A stretch of 64,000 nt of DNA from Phycisphaerales bacterium (GCA_030602885.1 JAUVYV010000005.1:33670-97669); one strand, 5' to 3'; shown: positions 41,849-52,915, numbered from the stretch's first letter. Numbers and translations: made by a program. The notes: generated by a model not told the origin, from the letters alone.

Positions 41849-42610
41849 TCACGAATCAGCGCTTTGGCGGAGGTCATCAAGCGATACTGTTTTTCCTGCT
41901 CCGATGCTGAGACAGTTGTTGCCGAAATGCTCCTTAAACAGACCAAGTGCCTTTTCGCCCGTGCAGTGGCACGGTGCGACGAATCCAACACCCGACCGCT
42001 CAAGCGCTGAGATAATCTTCCTGATCGCAGACTTTGTTGCCCACTCAAGATGGAAACCACCCATGGCAAGCAGGATTTTTCCCGTTAGCAGACCATTGAC
42101 AGTATGTAATACGCCTGCGACCTTTGCGACTTTTATGATGCCGGCATGCGCACAGCCGGCTACAATTACGAGCCCTTCATCGGTGCGAATTACAAGCGAC
42201 TGTTCCTTTATAAACTTGCCGACCTGGCCGGTAGAATAGGCGTCTTCGCAGATATTCAGCGGCTCAGTTACTTCAACAACCTTCGCTCCGTAGGCCCTCG
42301 GTTCGTCCTTCAGTCTCTTCGGAAATGACTGAGGTACGTAAACTTCAACATCGCTGTTTTTCTGAAGGAAGCTGTCAAGCCCGCCGGTATGGTCCCTGTG
42401 CAAATGCGACAGGAAAACTGTATCAATTGTGTTTGCGTCTATTGCCAGTTTCGCCATGTTATTGACAAGCAGGCGATGGTCCGGGCCTGTGTCGAACAGA
42501 ATGGTCTTCTCAAGACCCTGGATCAGACAGGCAAACCCCCAGGCGATCTCGAGCTGTCTGTCATATTTCCTGTTGTCACAGATAACTGTGATTTTCAGTT
42601 GGCTTGCCAT
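41849..42610 (-). CDS. MBL-fold metallohydrolase (COG1237-like)
   Basis: A 253-aa metallo-beta-lactamase-fold hydrolase. The metal motif is FLSHLHRDHTGGL (HxHxDH), preceded by ILFDTGPDHRLLVNN. Further ligands lie in VIVAGCAHAGIIKV and near FVAPCHCTGEKAL. The subgroup resembles the proteins annotated as beta-ribofuranosyl-aminobenzene 5'-phosphate synthase-like hydrolases, whose bacterial substrates are uncertain. I start at ATG 42610 (MASQLKITVICDN); an ATG at 42640 adds ten residues not seen in the fold. It lies divergent to mdh. Confidence 0.85.
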   Translation of the reverse strand: MASQLKITVICDNRKYDRQLEIAWGFACLIQGLEKTILFDTGPDHRLLVNNMAKLAIDANTIDTVFLSHLHRDHTGGLDSFLQKNSDVEVYVPQSFPKRLKDEPRAYGAKVVEVTEPLNICEDAYSTGQVGKFIKEQSLVIRTDEGLVIVAGCAHAGIIKVAKVAGVLHTVNGLLTGKILLAMGGFHLEWATKSAIRKIISALERSGVGFVAPCHCTGEKALGLFKEHFGNNCLSIGAGKTVSLDDLRQSADS

Positions 42611-42779
42611 ATTCGCCGTCCGGCATCTGCTCTTGAACATTCCTTTCTGTCTCGAACGTTATTATAGCAGACCCAGTCCGACAGGGCAACCATACGGCGC
42701 GCAAGTTATGACCCTCGCACACGATTCTTATACGCCCCTAAAGTGCGGATTTTTTGTTAGCGGCGGGGCGAGTTTTGCG

Positions 42780-42785
42780 TATAAT
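42780..42785 (+). promoter_or_regulatory. Possible -10 element of the mdh/V-ATPase region
   Basis: TATAAT with TTAGCG 17 bases upstream. It lies 86 bases before the mdh start; the -35 is weak. Confidence 0.4.
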
Positions 42786-42870
42786 AAGTCGTTTATTTGC
42801 TGCGCTGCTGTCATAAGTGTAAGTCAACACAGGGCGGCGAACTCTACTTGTTTGAGGATTTGGGCGGCTT

Positions 42871-43806
42871 ATGGCTGGTCGAGACAAAATTACGGTAGTT
42901 GGTGCGGGTAATGTCGGGGCAACAACCGCGCACATTGCGGCGCAGCGTCAACTGGGTGATATCGTCCTGCTCGATATAGTCGGAGGGCTCGCTGAGGGAA
43001 AGGCCCTCGATATGGCCGAGGCGGGCCCCGTTCAGCTTTATGATGTCGATATCTTCGGCACAACTGAGTGGGAAAAGACAGCGGGCAGCGACATTGTAAT
43101 CATAACCAGCGGATTGCCTCGAAGGCCGGGCATGGGCAGGGATGATTTGCTTGCGAAGAACGTGCAGATTGTCAAAGACGTCAGTGAGAACATAGCAAGG
43201 TATTGTCCGGACAGCATCGTTATTGTCGTCTGCAACCCGCTTGACGCGATGGTATATGCAGCCGCCAGGGTCACCGGCTTTGCAAAGAACCGCATTATGG
43301 GGATGGCCGGCGCCCTGGATGCGGCGAGGTTCAGCCATTTTATTGCAGCCGAGCTTGGCGTAAGCGTCGAGGACGTAAAGGCGGTCCTGATGGGCGGGCA
43401 TGGTGACGATATGGTACCTTTGCCTCGATTCACCTCGGTCAGCGGGATACCTTTGCCCGAGCTTCTCGATGAAGATGCTGTGGCACGACTTATCGAGCGC
43501 ACAAGAAAGGGCGGAATTGAAATAGTCAATTTGTTGGGTTACAGCGCTTATTATGCTCCTGCCGCTGGTGTTGTGAAAATGGCTGAGGCGATTTTGAGGG
43601 ATAAAAAATCGGTCGTATCGTGCTGTGCGTATTGTCAGAGCGAGTATGATGTGGGCGGCTGCTTCGTTGGCGTCCCTGCCGTGCTGGGGGCAAAGGGCGT
43701 TGAAAAGATTATCGAATTGGACCTGGACGATTCCGAAAAGGGTGAGTTTCGCAAATCGCTGGAGCATGTAAAAGAACTTATGACAAAGGTTGACAAACTC
43801 ATATAA
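42871..43806 (+). CDS. mdh: Malate dehydrogenase (LDH-like type)
   Basis: An NAD-dependent dehydrogenase interconverting malate and oxaloacetate. The Rossmann motif is VVGAGNVGATTAHIAA, with LLDI after beta2 (Asp for NAD). Substrate-binding arginines are in GLPRRPGMGRDDLL, where the double Arg indicates malate rather than lactate. NPLDAMVYAA, GMAGALDAARF and LMGGHGDDMVPL (catalytic His) follow. The length of 311 aa is that of the tetrameric LDH-like MDH. It precedes the V/A-ATPase operon by 85 bases on the same strand and may be cotranscribed with it. Confidence 0.96.
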   Translation: MAGRDKITVVGAGNVGATTAHIAAQRQLGDIVLLDIVGGLAEGKALDMAEAGPVQLYDVDIFGTTEWEKTAGSDIVIITSGLPRRPGMGRDDLLAKNVQIVKDVSENIARYCPDSIVIVVCNPLDAMVYAAARVTGFAKNRIMGMAGALDAARFSHFIAAELGVSVEDVKAVLMGGHGDDMVPLPRFTSVSGIPLPELLDEDAVARLIERTRKGGIEIVNLLGYSAYYAPAAGVVKMAEAILRDKKSVVSCCAYCQSEYDVGGCFVGVPAVLGAKGVEKIIELDLDDSEKGEFRKSLEHVKELMTKVDKLI

Positions 43807-43891
43807 TTGCCGATTTACTGTTTTCGGCCGTTTGTCGGTGGCAAATAGCGCACCCTGCATTTGAAATGCCTTTGAAATTACAGGGATAGCG

Positions 43892-44197
43892 ATGGAGCTG
43901 ATTAAGAGAATCAAAGAAGCGGAGACAGAAGCACGGAAGATTATCGAAGAGGCGAAGTCCGAAGCGGCAGCCCTGGCGGAGCAGGGCCGGGACTCCAGGA
44001 CCGCTGCGCTGGAGCAGGCAGCAATTGAGAGGAAAAGGGCGGTCGAGGCCGCAGTCTCTGTCGGACAGTCCCAGGGACAGGCAGAGGTTAAAGGGCTCAG
44101 GGCCGAAGCAAAAAGGCAGTGTCAGCAGTTGCGGCAGAAAGCGCAAGGCAGAATGGCCGCAGCCGTGGCTAAAGTAATGGAGTGCTTGAAGGCCTGA
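43892..44197 (+). CDS. V/A-type ATPase subunit H (peripheral stalk)
   Basis: A 101-aa coiled-coil protein beginning MELIKRIKEAETEARKIIEE, with Ala/Glu/Lys/Arg heptads throughout, as expected for the H (AhaH/G) subunit that pairs with subunit E in the peripheral stalk. Identification rests on its position as first gene of the ATPase operon and on its coiled-coil character. GGGATAG upstream gives a weak ribosome binding site. The stop lies two bases before the subunit I start. Confidence 0.85.
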   Translation: MELIKRIKEAETEARKIIEEAKSEAAALAEQGRDSRTAALEQAAIERKRAVEAAVSVGQSQGQAEVKGLRAEAKRQCQQLRQKAQGRMAAAVAKVMECLKA

Positions 44198-44199
44198 TT

Positions 44200-46167
44200 A
44201 TGGCAATAGCTGCGATGACAAAAGTGATGATAGTAAGCCACCGCAGCGAGGCGGCTGAGCTGCTCGAATCGCTTCAGCAGCAGGGCACCTGCGAGATACT
44301 CAATGCGGACGAGGCAATGGTCAGCAAAGACTGGCCCGAATTAGGCGCCGGAGCGGAAAGGCCCAGGGATTTGGAAGAGCTGGTCTCTCGGCTGGCGCGA
44401 AGCATTTCTTTTCTCGAAAACTATGCTAAGCCATCGAAAGGCCTTGCCGCTGTTTTGTCACCACGAGCTGTCATCGACCCGCAGGCCTATAAAAAGGTTG
44501 TAGGTGACAAGGCCCTGCTGGATGTCGTGACAGAGTCAGAGCGGACAGCCGCTGCTATAGAACGGCTTGGAAGCGAGATTGACAATCTGCAGAGCCGTCT
44601 TGAAGAGCTGCGTCCGTGGGCGCGACTTGAAATTCCTGTCGAGGAGCTCGGCCAACTTGACAAGGCAGTGTGTTTGACCGGCCTTATACCCACTCAGCAT
44701 TTTGCACAGGTCGAAGAGCAGATTGAACAGGTTGGAGCGGCAATCGAAAATGTGGGTATGGCCAACAATAAAAATACCTGTGTCATTGTCTGTCTCAGCC
44801 AGACGGCCGAAGAGGTTCACAAGCTGCTTCGCTCGGCCGAGTTTGAAAGCTTCAGCTTCGCCGGTATGACCGGAACCGTGGCCGCTGCAATAGAGCAGAC
44901 TCAAGCCAAGCTCAGCGAGACGAGAGCGATGCTGAACGAACAACAGGGGTTGGCTTCGGAACTATCGAAAAATCTGCTGAATCAGCAGATTCTTCACGAC
45001 CATTACAGCAATCTGCTGAAAAGAGAGCAGACCCGGGCGAGCTGCCCGGCCACCGAACAAACGGTTGTCCTGGAGGGCTGGGTGAAAAAGAAAGACTATG
45101 ACCGGCTTGAGAAGGTTGTGTCATCATTTAAGGCGTCGAGCCTGCATAAGGCCGAGCCGGCCGAGGGTGAAGAGGTCCCGGTCGAGATAGAGAACACCAA
45201 TTATATCAGGCCCTTCGAGGTGGTGACCCGTCTTTACGGGATGCCCCATCGTTTGAGTATTGACCCGACAGTATTTCTGGCGCCGTTCTTTATGATATTC
45301 TTTGGGTTGTGTCTGACGGATGCAGGTTACGGGCTTTTAATGGTGGGCATTTTCGTTTGGATGCTCAGAAAAATCCAGGGTGATAAGAAATTCGTCTGGA
45401 TGATGCTTGCCTGCTCGGTATTGACGGTAGTTGCAGGGGCGCTTACAGGCGGCTGGTTCGGCGACGCCGTACAGCAATTTGTTCCTGCGCTCGGACCGGT
45501 GCGAATGAAGATGATGTGGTTCGACCCGCTTGAGAACCCGATGATGTTTTTCATGCTGTCACTCGGGCTGGGCTATATTCAGATTTTGACCGGTTTGGTG
45601 ATAGCGTGTATTCATAATATACGACGAGGCGAATATGCAGCGGCGGTATTCAATCAGCTAACGTGGCTGGTGCTGCTCAACTGCGTGGCGGTTTTGATAT
45701 TCGTCGGTGGTGAAATCGGGAGGATACTCGGGTACGTGGCCCTGGTCCCGGCGGCGATGATCCTGTTGTTCAGTGAGCGGCAAGGCAGTGTAGCCGGGCG
45801 TCTGGGCATGGGGTTTTATAACCTGTTCAGCGCCATTTTCTATATGGGCGACGTCTTGAGCTACCTGCGGCTGATGGCCCTGGGGATGGTGACAGCGGGG
45901 ATGGCGATGGCGACCAATGTAATCGCCAAGATCGCTATGGATGTGCCGTACGGTATAGGCATTGTTCTTGCCGTGTTTATTCTGGTGGGCGGACATGTCT
46001 TCAATATGGCTTTCAGCGCGCTCAGTGCGTTCGTACATACGCTCCGTTTGCAGTATGCAGAGTTCTTCCCGAAGTTTTTTGACGGAGGAGGTCGTGTGTT
46101 TGAGCCGTTGTCGAAGGAGTATCGGCATATATCCATAGAAAGTAGTACAAAACAAGGGGTGTATTAA
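44200..46167 (+). CDS. ntpI: V/A-type ATPase subunit I (a-subunit, ion channel stator)
   Basis: A 655-aa protein. The N-terminal ~350 residues are cytosolic and helical, binding the peripheral stalks. The C-terminal half has seven to eight membrane helices (FLAPFFMIFFGLCLTDAGYG, FMLSLGLGYIQILTGLVIAC and others). The ion-path arginine lies in SYLRLMALG (~557). It forms the half-channels beside the K ring. I start at ATG 44200; earlier in-frame starts overlap subunit H, and ATG 44215 is possible. The C-terminal HTLRLQYAEFFPKFFDG is typical of the family. Confidence 0.95.
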   Translation: MAIAAMTKVMIVSHRSEAAELLESLQQQGTCEILNADEAMVSKDWPELGAGAERPRDLEELVSRLARSISFLENYAKPSKGLAAVLSPRAVIDPQAYKKVVGDKALLDVVTESERTAAAIERLGSEIDNLQSRLEELRPWARLEIPVEELGQLDKAVCLTGLIPTQHFAQVEEQIEQVGAAIENVGMANNKNTCVIVCLSQTAEEVHKLLRSAEFESFSFAGMTGTVAAAIEQTQAKLSETRAMLNEQQGLASELSKNLLNQQILHDHYSNLLKREQTRASCPATEQTVVLEGWVKKKDYDRLEKVVSSFKASSLHKAEPAEGEEVPVEIENTNYIRPFEVVTRLYGMPHRLSIDPTVFLAPFFMIFFGLCLTDAGYGLLMVGIFVWMLRKIQGDKKFVWMMLACSVLTVVAGALTGGWFGDAVQQFVPALGPVRMKMMWFDPLENPMMFFMLSLGLGYIQILTGLVIACIHNIRRGEYAAAVFNQLTWLVLLNCVAVLIFVGGEIGRILGYVALVPAAMILLFSERQGSVAGRLGMGFYNLFSAIFYMGDVLSYLRLMALGMVTAGMAMATNVIAKIAMDVPYGIGIVLAVFILVGGHVFNMAFSALSAFVHTLRLQYAEFFPKFFDGGGRVFEPLSKEYRHISIESSTKQGVY

Positions 46168-46184
46168 GCAGGAAAGAGAGGTAA

Positions 46185-46697
<513 letters not shown>

Positions 46698-46733
46698 TCC
46701 AACTGTATCTGATAAAGTTGAATTTGGGTTTCG

Positions 46734-47342
46734 ATGCCTATGCAAGCTGAACAGGTAATAGAGAAGATATTGTCGGACGCTCGTACCGAGGCCGAGAAAA
46801 TAAAAACCGAAGCCAACCAGGCCGAGGCCGCCGAGCAGGCCAAGCTCACAAAAGAGCTCGAGCGGTACAGACAGCAAACCGACGAGCTTGCCGCTAAGGC
46901 CGGTGAAGACCGCAGAGAACGCATTCTGGCAGCGGCCAGGATGGCGATAGCCAAAGAGTACCTTGCCGAGAAAACAAAGATTCTTAACAAGGTCTTCGCC
47001 GGCGCACAGGAACGGCTTAAGGCGATGTCGGACGACGAATACAGCCGGCTTATGGCCGGGCTTATGACCCAGGCCGTTGAGACCGGCGACGAGGAAGTCC
47101 TCGTCGATACCAACGAGAATCGAATCGACCAAAAGTTCCTCAAGCAACTCAATCGTGAGCTGGGACCTGGCTTCAAGGCAAATTTGCGGCTGGCAGAACA
47201 GAGACAGGACATCGGCGGCGGCTTTATCCTGCGCCGCGGCAAGATAAAGAATAATGTGTCACTTGAAGTGCTTCTGGCGCAGGCGCGTGATGCGCTGGAG
47301 GTCGAATTAGCTAAGGAGTTGTTTGCGGAGAAGAGTGAATAA
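46734..47342 (+). CDS. ntpE: V/A-type ATPase subunit E (peripheral stalk)
   Basis: A 202-aa protein: the first ~100 residues are coiled coil (VIEKILSDARTEAEKIKTEA), the rest an alpha/beta domain (LAAARMAIAKEYLAEKTKIL, GDEEVLVDTNENRI, GGGFILRRGKIKNN). It forms the peripheral stalk with subunit H. Met3 (46740) is an alternative start. The stop overlaps the start of subunit C by one base (TAATG). Confidence 0.9.
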   Translation: MPMQAEQVIEKILSDARTEAEKIKTEANQAEAAEQAKLTKELERYRQQTDELAAKAGEDRRERILAAARMAIAKEYLAEKTKILNKVFAGAQERLKAMSDDEYSRLMAGLMTQAVETGDEEVLVDTNENRIDQKFLKQLNRELGPGFKANLRLAEQRQDIGGGFILRRGKIKNNVSLEVLLAQARDALEVELAKELFAEKSE

Positions 47343-48376
47343 TGGCTGAGCCGGCGAAAAAGCAGGTTGTGGATTTTTATCGTTATCCTTCGATTGGCGG
47401 TGACGACTGGCGATACGCTTTTGCGGTCGCACGGGTTCGGGCACTTGAGACCCAGATGGTTACCCGCTCGACGTTGCTCGACATGGCCAACGCCGCCGGC
47501 TACGAACAGGCCGTCGAACTGCTCTCATCGAGTGAGTATGGGTTGGGTAAGGGCGCAATGGGCTTTGACGAGCTTGAGAATTTGCTGCGTGCTCGTCGCA
47601 GTGCGGTCAGGCAACTGTTTGCGGAATTGATGATCGATGAGCGGATTGTCGAGCTGTTCAGGTCCCGAACGGACTTTGCCAATATGCGTCTGGTGCTGCG
47701 GCGGGTATTGACCGGCAAACCGCTTGGGGACGACTACAGCGACGAAGGAAATGTCTCGCCTGAGCAGCTTGCGGAAGTCTTCGAGGGTGAAAATTATCAT
47801 CTATTGGGCGACTACCTGAGCGAGGCGGTGGAGCAAACGGTGCTGAACTACTATCAGGACAAGGACATACGCCGGATTGATTACACGCTCGACGCCGCCC
47901 AGGCCGGTCACAACCTGGCGAGGGCCGCGGAGCTTGGCAGCGTGTTTCTGCTCGGCCTTTTCGGAATACAGATTGACTTGAACAATGTCCGCACGATGTT
48001 ACGGCTAAAATTCACCGACTCACAGCAGCGCAACGTCTTTCTCAAAGGCGGCTTTGTTGAGATAGACCGGTTCAGGCGAGGGCTTGATATGGGCTCGGAT
48101 GCCGTCGCCGGCCTGTTCTTTGCCACACCATACTTCGAGGTGGTTCAGGCGGGGGCGAGCTTCCTGGTCTCGGACAAGTCGTTTCTGAAAATAGAGCAGC
48201 AGTGTGACGACTACCTGAACGGTTATCTGAGGTCAACGGTTCAGATTACGGCGGGGCCTCAGCCGATTATTGCCTATTTGCTTTTGAAAGAGGATGAGAT
48301 TCGCAAGGTGCGATTGATTTTGACTGCCAAGAGGAGTCATCTGGATGCGAAACTCATCCTCGACCGACTCGGATAA
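47342..48376 (+). CDS. ntpC: V/A-type ATPase subunit C (V0 d-like central adaptor)
   Basis: A 344-aa helical protein of the V0D/AC39 family that sits on the rotor ring and receives the central stalk. Recognisable segments are YAFAVARVRALETQMVTRS, FANMRLVLRRVLTGKPLG, LGLFGIQIDLNNVRTMLRLK and AYLLLKEDEIRKVRLI. The start overlaps the stop of subunit E by one base, and subunit F follows after ten bases with GAGAGGAG before it. Confidence 0.9.
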   Translation: MAEPAKKQVVDFYRYPSIGGDDWRYAFAVARVRALETQMVTRSTLLDMANAAGYEQAVELLSSSEYGLGKGAMGFDELENLLRARRSAVRQLFAELMIDERIVELFRSRTDFANMRLVLRRVLTGKPLGDDYSDEGNVSPEQLAEVFEGENYHLLGDYLSEAVEQTVLNYYQDKDIRRIDYTLDAAQAGHNLARAAELGSVFLLGLFGIQIDLNNVRTMLRLKFTDSQQRNVFLKGGFVEIDRFRRGLDMGSDAVAGLFFATPYFEVVQAGASFLVSDKSFLKIEQQCDDYLNGYLRSTVQITAGPQPIIAYLLLKEDEIRKVRLILTAKRSHLDAKLILDRLG

Positions 48377-48386
48377 GAGAGGAGCT

Positions 48387-48710
48387 ATGGAAGGAAAAGT
48401 TGCAGTATTGGGTGACGCTGATTTTGTGATGCCGTTTTCGGCTCTGGGGCTGGATACATTCGAGGCCGGGCAGGCCGATGAGCAGATAAACATAAGCGCC
48501 AAAAAAATTATCGACGGCAAATACACGCTTGTTGTCGTGGCCGAAAACGTGGCCCGACAGGCAGAGCAAACCTTTGCCGACGTCCAAAATGCACCCACAC
48601 CCTGTATTGTGATTGTCCCGTTTACGACCGAGCCGCAGGGCTTTGCAACCGAGGCGCTGGGCACGACCCTGAAAATGGCCACCGGTATCAATATTCTTGA
48701 AAATGATTAG
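48387..48710 (+). CDS. ntpG: V/A-type ATPase subunit F
   Basis: A 107-aa central-stalk subunit that regulates ATP hydrolysis. The fold starts EGKVAVLGDADFVMPFSALG and continues with ARQAEQTFADVQNAPTP, CIVIVPF. The start is ATG 48387 after GAGAGGAG; the ORF opens upstream inside subunit C, and those residues are not family-like. It is a little longer than subunit F of Thermus (~104 aa) but normal. Confidence 0.92.
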   Translation: MEGKVAVLGDADFVMPFSALGLDTFEAGQADEQINISAKKIIDGKYTLVVVAENVARQAEQTFADVQNAPTPCIVIVPFTTEPQGFATEALGTTLKMATGINILEND

Positions 48711-48767
48711 GCGTGGTCGGTTATACGGTCTATGCCGACCAAATAATGCGGAATTGGGTTGAGGACT

Positions 48768-50546
48768 ATGAGTGAGACAAGTAAGGGCAAAATAGTAAAA
48801 GTGGCCGGGCCGGTTGTCGTGGCCGAGGGAATGACCGGCTCTCGAATGTACGATGTCGTCCGCGTCGGCGAGCTCAAGCTTATAGGCGAAATCGTCGAGC
48901 TCAAGGGCGATACCGCGTCGATACAGGTCTATGAAGAGACGACGGGTATAGGTCCCGGCGGACCGGTGGCCGATACCGAGGCGCCTCTGAGCGTTGAGCT
49001 TGGCCCGGGGCTTATCGAGAGTATCTATGACGGCATCCAGAGGCCGCTTGATGACCTGGTCGAGGCCGAAGGCAGCTTCATGAGCAGAGGCAGCTCTATG
49101 CCGGGCCTCAGCAGAGAAAAGAAATGGCATTTTAAGCCCACTGTCCGGCAGGGCGCAGAAGTCGGACCCGGTGACATCATAGGCCAGGTCGATGAGACGA
49201 CGCTGGTAAAGCATAAGATCATGATACCACCTGTGATTGCAGGAAAGCTAAAGAGTATCAAAAAGGGTGACTTTACCGTCGAAGACACAGTGGCTGTTGT
49301 CGAAGACGGCAACGGACGCGAGCATCAGATACGGCTTATGCAGAGATGGCCCGTTCGCAATGCCCGTCAGACGCAAAAACGGCTCGCACCGAACACGGTT
49401 CTTGTCACAGGCCAGCGAGTTATCGACGCCTTCTTCCCAATTGCCAAAGGCGGCACCGCCTGTGTACCCGGGCCTTTCGGGACGGGCAAGACCGTCGTGC
49501 AGCACCAACTCGCCAAGTGGGTCGATGCCGATATCGTGGTCTATGTCGGCTGCGGCGAACGCGGAAACGAGATGACCGATGTGCTCACCGAATTTCCGAA
49601 ACTCAAAGACCCTCGCAGCGGTGAGCCCCTCATGAAACGCTCGATCCTGATTGCCAACACCTCGAACATGCCGGTGGCAGCCAGAGAAGCATCGGTTTAT
49701 ACGGGTATCACGATTGCAGAATACTTCCGTGATATGGGATATTCGGTGGCACTGATGGCCGACAGCACCAGCAGATGGGCAGAAGCCATGCGGGAAATCT
49801 CAACACGTCTGGAAGAGATGCCTGCCGAAGAAGGTTATCCCGCATACTTAGCGGCGAGAATTGCGTCCTTCTACGAAAGAGCGGGCCGTGTGCAGTGTCT
49901 GGGCAATCCACAGCGAGAAGGGACGCTTTCCATAATCGGCGCCGTTAGCCCGCCCGGGGGCGACCTGTCCGACTCGGTCGTTCAGGCAACGCTGCACGTT
50001 GTAAAGGTGTTCTGGTCGCTGCGGGGACGCCTCGCTTACCAGAGGCACTTCCCTGCTATCGACTGGCTCACAAGTTATTCTTTCTACAAGCAGTACTTGA
50101 AGGATTGTTTTGAGGACACCGAGCAGGGCGAAGAAATGGAAAGATTTACGGTCGAGGCAATGGGTCTGCTTGAACAGGAAGCTGAGCTTCTTGAGATTGT
50201 ACGACTGGTCGGTGCCGAAGCACTGTCACCGAAGGACCGGCTGGCTCTCGAGACGACAAGGTCGATTCGGGAAGACTTCCTGCATCAGAACGCTTTCCAC
50301 AAGGTCGACACCTACACTTCGATGACAAAGCAGTACGAGCTGCTAAAGACCGTGCTGCATTTTCATAAGGAAGGACTTGCGGCAGTCGATGCCGGCGTGG
50401 ATACCGCACAGATATTTAAGTTGGCCATCCGTGAAGAAATAGCCAGGGCCAAGTATATCTCCGAGTCCGAGATGGACAAAATCTCAGAGATAAGAGAGAG
50501 GATTACTGAGCAGACAAAACAATTGGCTGGTTCGGCAGTTTCATAA
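48768..50546 (+). CDS. ntpA: V/A-type ATPase catalytic subunit A
   Basis: A 592-aa catalytic subunit. Walker A is [11 protein letters not shown] (~235-245), and the Walker B region is [19 protein letters not shown]. The bulge domain between ~110 and 180 ([20 protein letters not shown]) distinguishes it from F-type beta. [18 protein letters not shown] and ISPPGGD-like [10 protein letters not shown] are also conserved. The start ATG 48768 has GAGGA upstream; an ORF extension to 48759 is ignored. Subunit B follows after 14 bases. Confidence 0.97.
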   Translation: MSETSKGKIVKVAGPVVVAEGMTGSRMYDVVRVGELKLIGEIVELKGDTASIQVYEETTGIGPGGPVADTEAPLSVELGPGLIESIYDGIQRPLDDLVEAEGSFMSRGSSMPGLSREKKWHFKPTVRQGAEVGPGDIIGQVDETTLVKHKIMIPPVIAGKLKSIKKGDFTVEDTVAVVEDGNGREHQIRLMQRWPVRNARQTQKRLAPNTVLVTGQRVIDAFFPIAKGGTACVPGPFGTGKTVVQHQLAKWVDADIVVYVGCGERGNEMTDVLTEFPKLKDPRSGEPLMKRSILIANTSNMPVAAREASVYTGITIAEYFRDMGYSVALMADSTSRWAEAMREISTRLEEMPAEEGYPAYLAARIASFYERAGRVQCLGNPQREGTLSIIGAVSPPGGDLSDSVVQATLHVVKVFWSLRGRLAYQRHFPAIDWLTSYSFYKQYLKDCFEDTEQGEEMERFTVEAMGLLEQEAELLEIVRLVGAEALSPKDRLALETTRSIREDFLHQNAFHKVDTYTSMTKQYELLKTVLHFHKEGLAAVDAGVDTAQIFKLAIREEIARAKYISESEMDKISEIRERITEQTKQLAGSAVS

Positions 50547-50560
50547 CAGGAGTTTTCTCA

Positions 50561-52009
50561 ATGCGGTCACTGAAAGAATACCAGACGGTAACGAATATTT
50601 CCGGGCCATTGATGATGGTCGAGATGGTCGATGAGGCCAAGTATGCGCACATCGTCGATATCGAGCTTGCAGACGGCTCGATACGTCACGGCCAGATACT
50701 TCAGGTCGAACGCGACAAGGCCCTCGTCCAGGTCTTCGAGGGGACAAGCGGCATAGATGTCGAAAGGGCGACGGTGCGATTTCTCGGCAGGCCTCTGGAG
50801 CTTGGCGTTTCGCGAGATTTGTTAGGCCGAGTCTTTAGCGGACTCGGGGCACCAAAAGACGATGGGCCGGCAATTATTCCCGACAAGCGCCTCGATATCA
50901 ACGGCAGGCCTATCAACCCTTTCGCCCGCGACTATCCCAACGAATTTATCCAGACCGGTATATCGACAATCGACGGCCTGAACCCGCTCGTTCGAGGCCA
51001 GAAGCTGCCCATCTTTTCCGGGGCAGGTCTTCCTCACGACAAAATCACCGCTCAGCTTGCACGCCAGGCGGCGGTGCTCGGAAAGGAAGAGGAATTCGCC
51101 GTCGTCTTTGCCGCAATGGGCATTACCTTCGAAGCGGCCCAGTTCTTCATCGACGACCTTCAGCAGACCGGGGCGATTGAGCGAGCCGTGATGTTCGTCA
51201 ACCTCGCAAACGATCCTGCAATCGAACGAATAGCAACACCGCGTTTCGCATTGACGGCAGCCGAGTACCTCGCCTTCGATCTCGATATGCACGTACTGGT
51301 TATTCTCAACGATATGACCAACTATTGCGAGGCCCTGCGCGAAATAAGCGCCGCCCGAAAAGAGGTCCCCGGCAGACGCGGCTACCCCGGCTACCTCTAC
51401 ACCGACCTTGCGACCGTCTATGAGCGGGCTGGCCGAATCAAGGGAAAGACCGGCTCGATTACAATGGTGCCCGTCCTGACAATGCCCGAAGACGACAAGA
51501 CGCATCCCGTCCCCGACCTGACCGGTTATATCACCGAAGGCCAGATTATTCTTTCGCGTTCGCTGCACAGAAAGGCGATTGCCCCGCCGGTCGATGTCCT
51601 GCCAAGTTTGTCACGGCTCAAAGACAAAGGTATCGGCGAGGGCAAAACACGCGAGGACCACGCCGACCTCTACAATCAGCTTTACGCCGCATACGCACAC
51701 GGCAAGGAAGCACAGGAGCTGGCGACGATTATGGGCGAAGCCGCCCTTTCCGACGAGGACCGAAAGTATATGGCCTTTGCCGACCGCTTTGAGGTGCGCT
51801 ATATCGGCCAGGATTATTACGAGAACCGCACCGTCGAGCAGACACTCGACCTGGGCTGGGAGCTGCTCAGCATGTTCGAAAACGTCGAGCTAAAACGTAT
51901 CGACGTCAAACTCATCGAAAAGTATATGCCCAGGTTCCGCAGCAAAAAAGAGCCGCAAGTTGATGAGCAGAACACAGCCGATGCCGGCACCGCGGAGGGG
52001 ACGGAATAA
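50561..52009 (+). CDS. ntpB: V/A-type ATPase regulatory subunit B
   Basis: A 482-aa non-catalytic nucleotide-binding-fold subunit. It lacks a Walker A motif; the equivalent loop is [20 protein letters not shown]. The conserved [17 protein letters not shown] precedes it, and [20 protein letters not shown] with [14 protein letters not shown] [14 protein letters not shown] follow. The C-terminal ~25 residues are acidic and variable. The stop is immediately followed by the subunit D start with no gap. Confidence 0.97.
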   Translation: MRSLKEYQTVTNISGPLMMVEMVDEAKYAHIVDIELADGSIRHGQILQVERDKALVQVFEGTSGIDVERATVRFLGRPLELGVSRDLLGRVFSGLGAPKDDGPAIIPDKRLDINGRPINPFARDYPNEFIQTGISTIDGLNPLVRGQKLPIFSGAGLPHDKITAQLARQAAVLGKEEEFAVVFAAMGITFEAAQFFIDDLQQTGAIERAVMFVNLANDPAIERIATPRFALTAAEYLAFDLDMHVLVILNDMTNYCEALREISAARKEVPGRRGYPGYLYTDLATVYERAGRIKGKTGSITMVPVLTMPEDDKTHPVPDLTGYITEGQIILSRSLHRKAIAPPVDVLPSLSRLKDKGIGEGKTREDHADLYNQLYAAYAHGKEAQELATIMGEAALSDEDRKYMAFADRFEVRYIGQDYYENRTVEQTLDLGWELLSMFENVELKRIDVKLIEKYMPRFRSKKEPQVDEQNTADAGTAEGTE

Positions 52010-52627
52010 ATGTTAGCCAACGTCAATGCAACAAGGATGGAGCTTTTGCAGTTGCGGCGGCGTGTCGCCTTAGCCAGCCGGGGACATCGCCTGCTAAGTG
52101 AAAAACGCGACGAAATCTCGCGCAACCTCATTCAGATTGCACGCCGGATTCATCCCTTGCGAAAACGCGTCGAACAGGAGCTGCTCCGGACCTGCAGGCG
52201 TTTTATGCTGGCACGTGCCTCGATGGAGCCGGAGGACGTAAAAGCTGCACTCGCCGTCCCCACCAAAAAATTCAACCTGGCCGTAACGTTCGCCAACATT
52301 ATGAACGTCAAGGTCCCCCAGCTCGCTAAGCAGATGGAAGGCGAAATCATCTGCTACGGCTTTGCCAATACTTCCGGCGAAATGGATGTGGCCCTTATGG
52401 CCCTTGAAAGGGCCCTCGATACCCTCGTTGAGCTTGCCGAGAAGGAAAAACAGGCCCGGCTGCTTGCCGTCGAGTTGCAGATGACCCGTCGAAGGGTCAA
52501 CGTCTTAGAGCACGTCGTCATTCCCGAAATCCGCGAAACCATCAAGTTCATCTACGACAAATTAGGCGAAGCCGAACGCGACAACATCTCCCGCCTGATG
52601 AAAATTGCCGACATCATTCGTGCGTGA
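52010..52627 (+). CDS. ntpD: V/A-type ATPase central-stalk subunit D
   Basis: A 205-aa long coiled-coil hairpin that forms the rotating central shaft. The N-terminus NVNATRMELLQLRRRVALAS and the C-terminal RRRVNVLEHVVIPEIRETIK segment are typical. It is the last gene of the operon, and a short hairpin with a T-run lies about 90 bases downstream. Confidence 0.95.
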   Translation: MLANVNATRMELLQLRRRVALASRGHRLLSEKRDEISRNLIQIARRIHPLRKRVEQELLRTCRRFMLARASMEPEDVKAALAVPTKKFNLAVTFANIMNVKVPQLAKQMEGEIICYGFANTSGEMDVALMALERALDTLVELAEKEKQARLLAVELQMTRRRVNVLEHVVIPEIRETIKFIYDKLGEAERDNISRLMKIADIIRA

Positions 52628-52716
52628 CATCCTTCCCAGTGTCCAAACTGTGTTCGGCAAGCAAGGTTAGCATTCACGAAACAGTTGCAAATGCCCGCTA
52701 ACCCGTATTTCTCACA

Positions 52717-52740
52717 GCCTGTGATTTCAGGCGTTTTTTT
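52717..52740 (+). terminator. Probable terminator of the V/A-ATPase operon
   Basis: A 5-bp stem (GCCTG with CAGGC), six-base loop, then G and seven T. Confidence 0.5.
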
Positions 52741-52799
52741 GTGGCCCGAAGGTCATATATTTTACGTAATCCCTTTTCTTGTATGGAGTTAGGTTCATT

Positions 52800-52915
52800 T
52801 TTGGGGTCTGCTGAAATTGGGTTTGTTTGGGTTTGAATTGGGTTCGTTTGGGCTGAAATTGGGTTTGAATTGGCTTTGAATTGGGTTTGTTTTGGGTTTG
52901 TTTGGGTTTGTTTTT
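52800..52915. repeat. GGGTTTG / AATTGGG low-complexity repeat
   Basis: Irregular copies of GGGTTTG and GAATTGGGTT units over about 115 bases. The minus-strand translation is a PNxxQTQFKPN-like repeat. It has no unique spacers. Confidence 0.85.

Noticed and set aside
52800..52915. CRISPR-like array
   Set aside because: The GGGTTTG units are irregular and contiguous, with no unique spacers of constant length and no cas genes.
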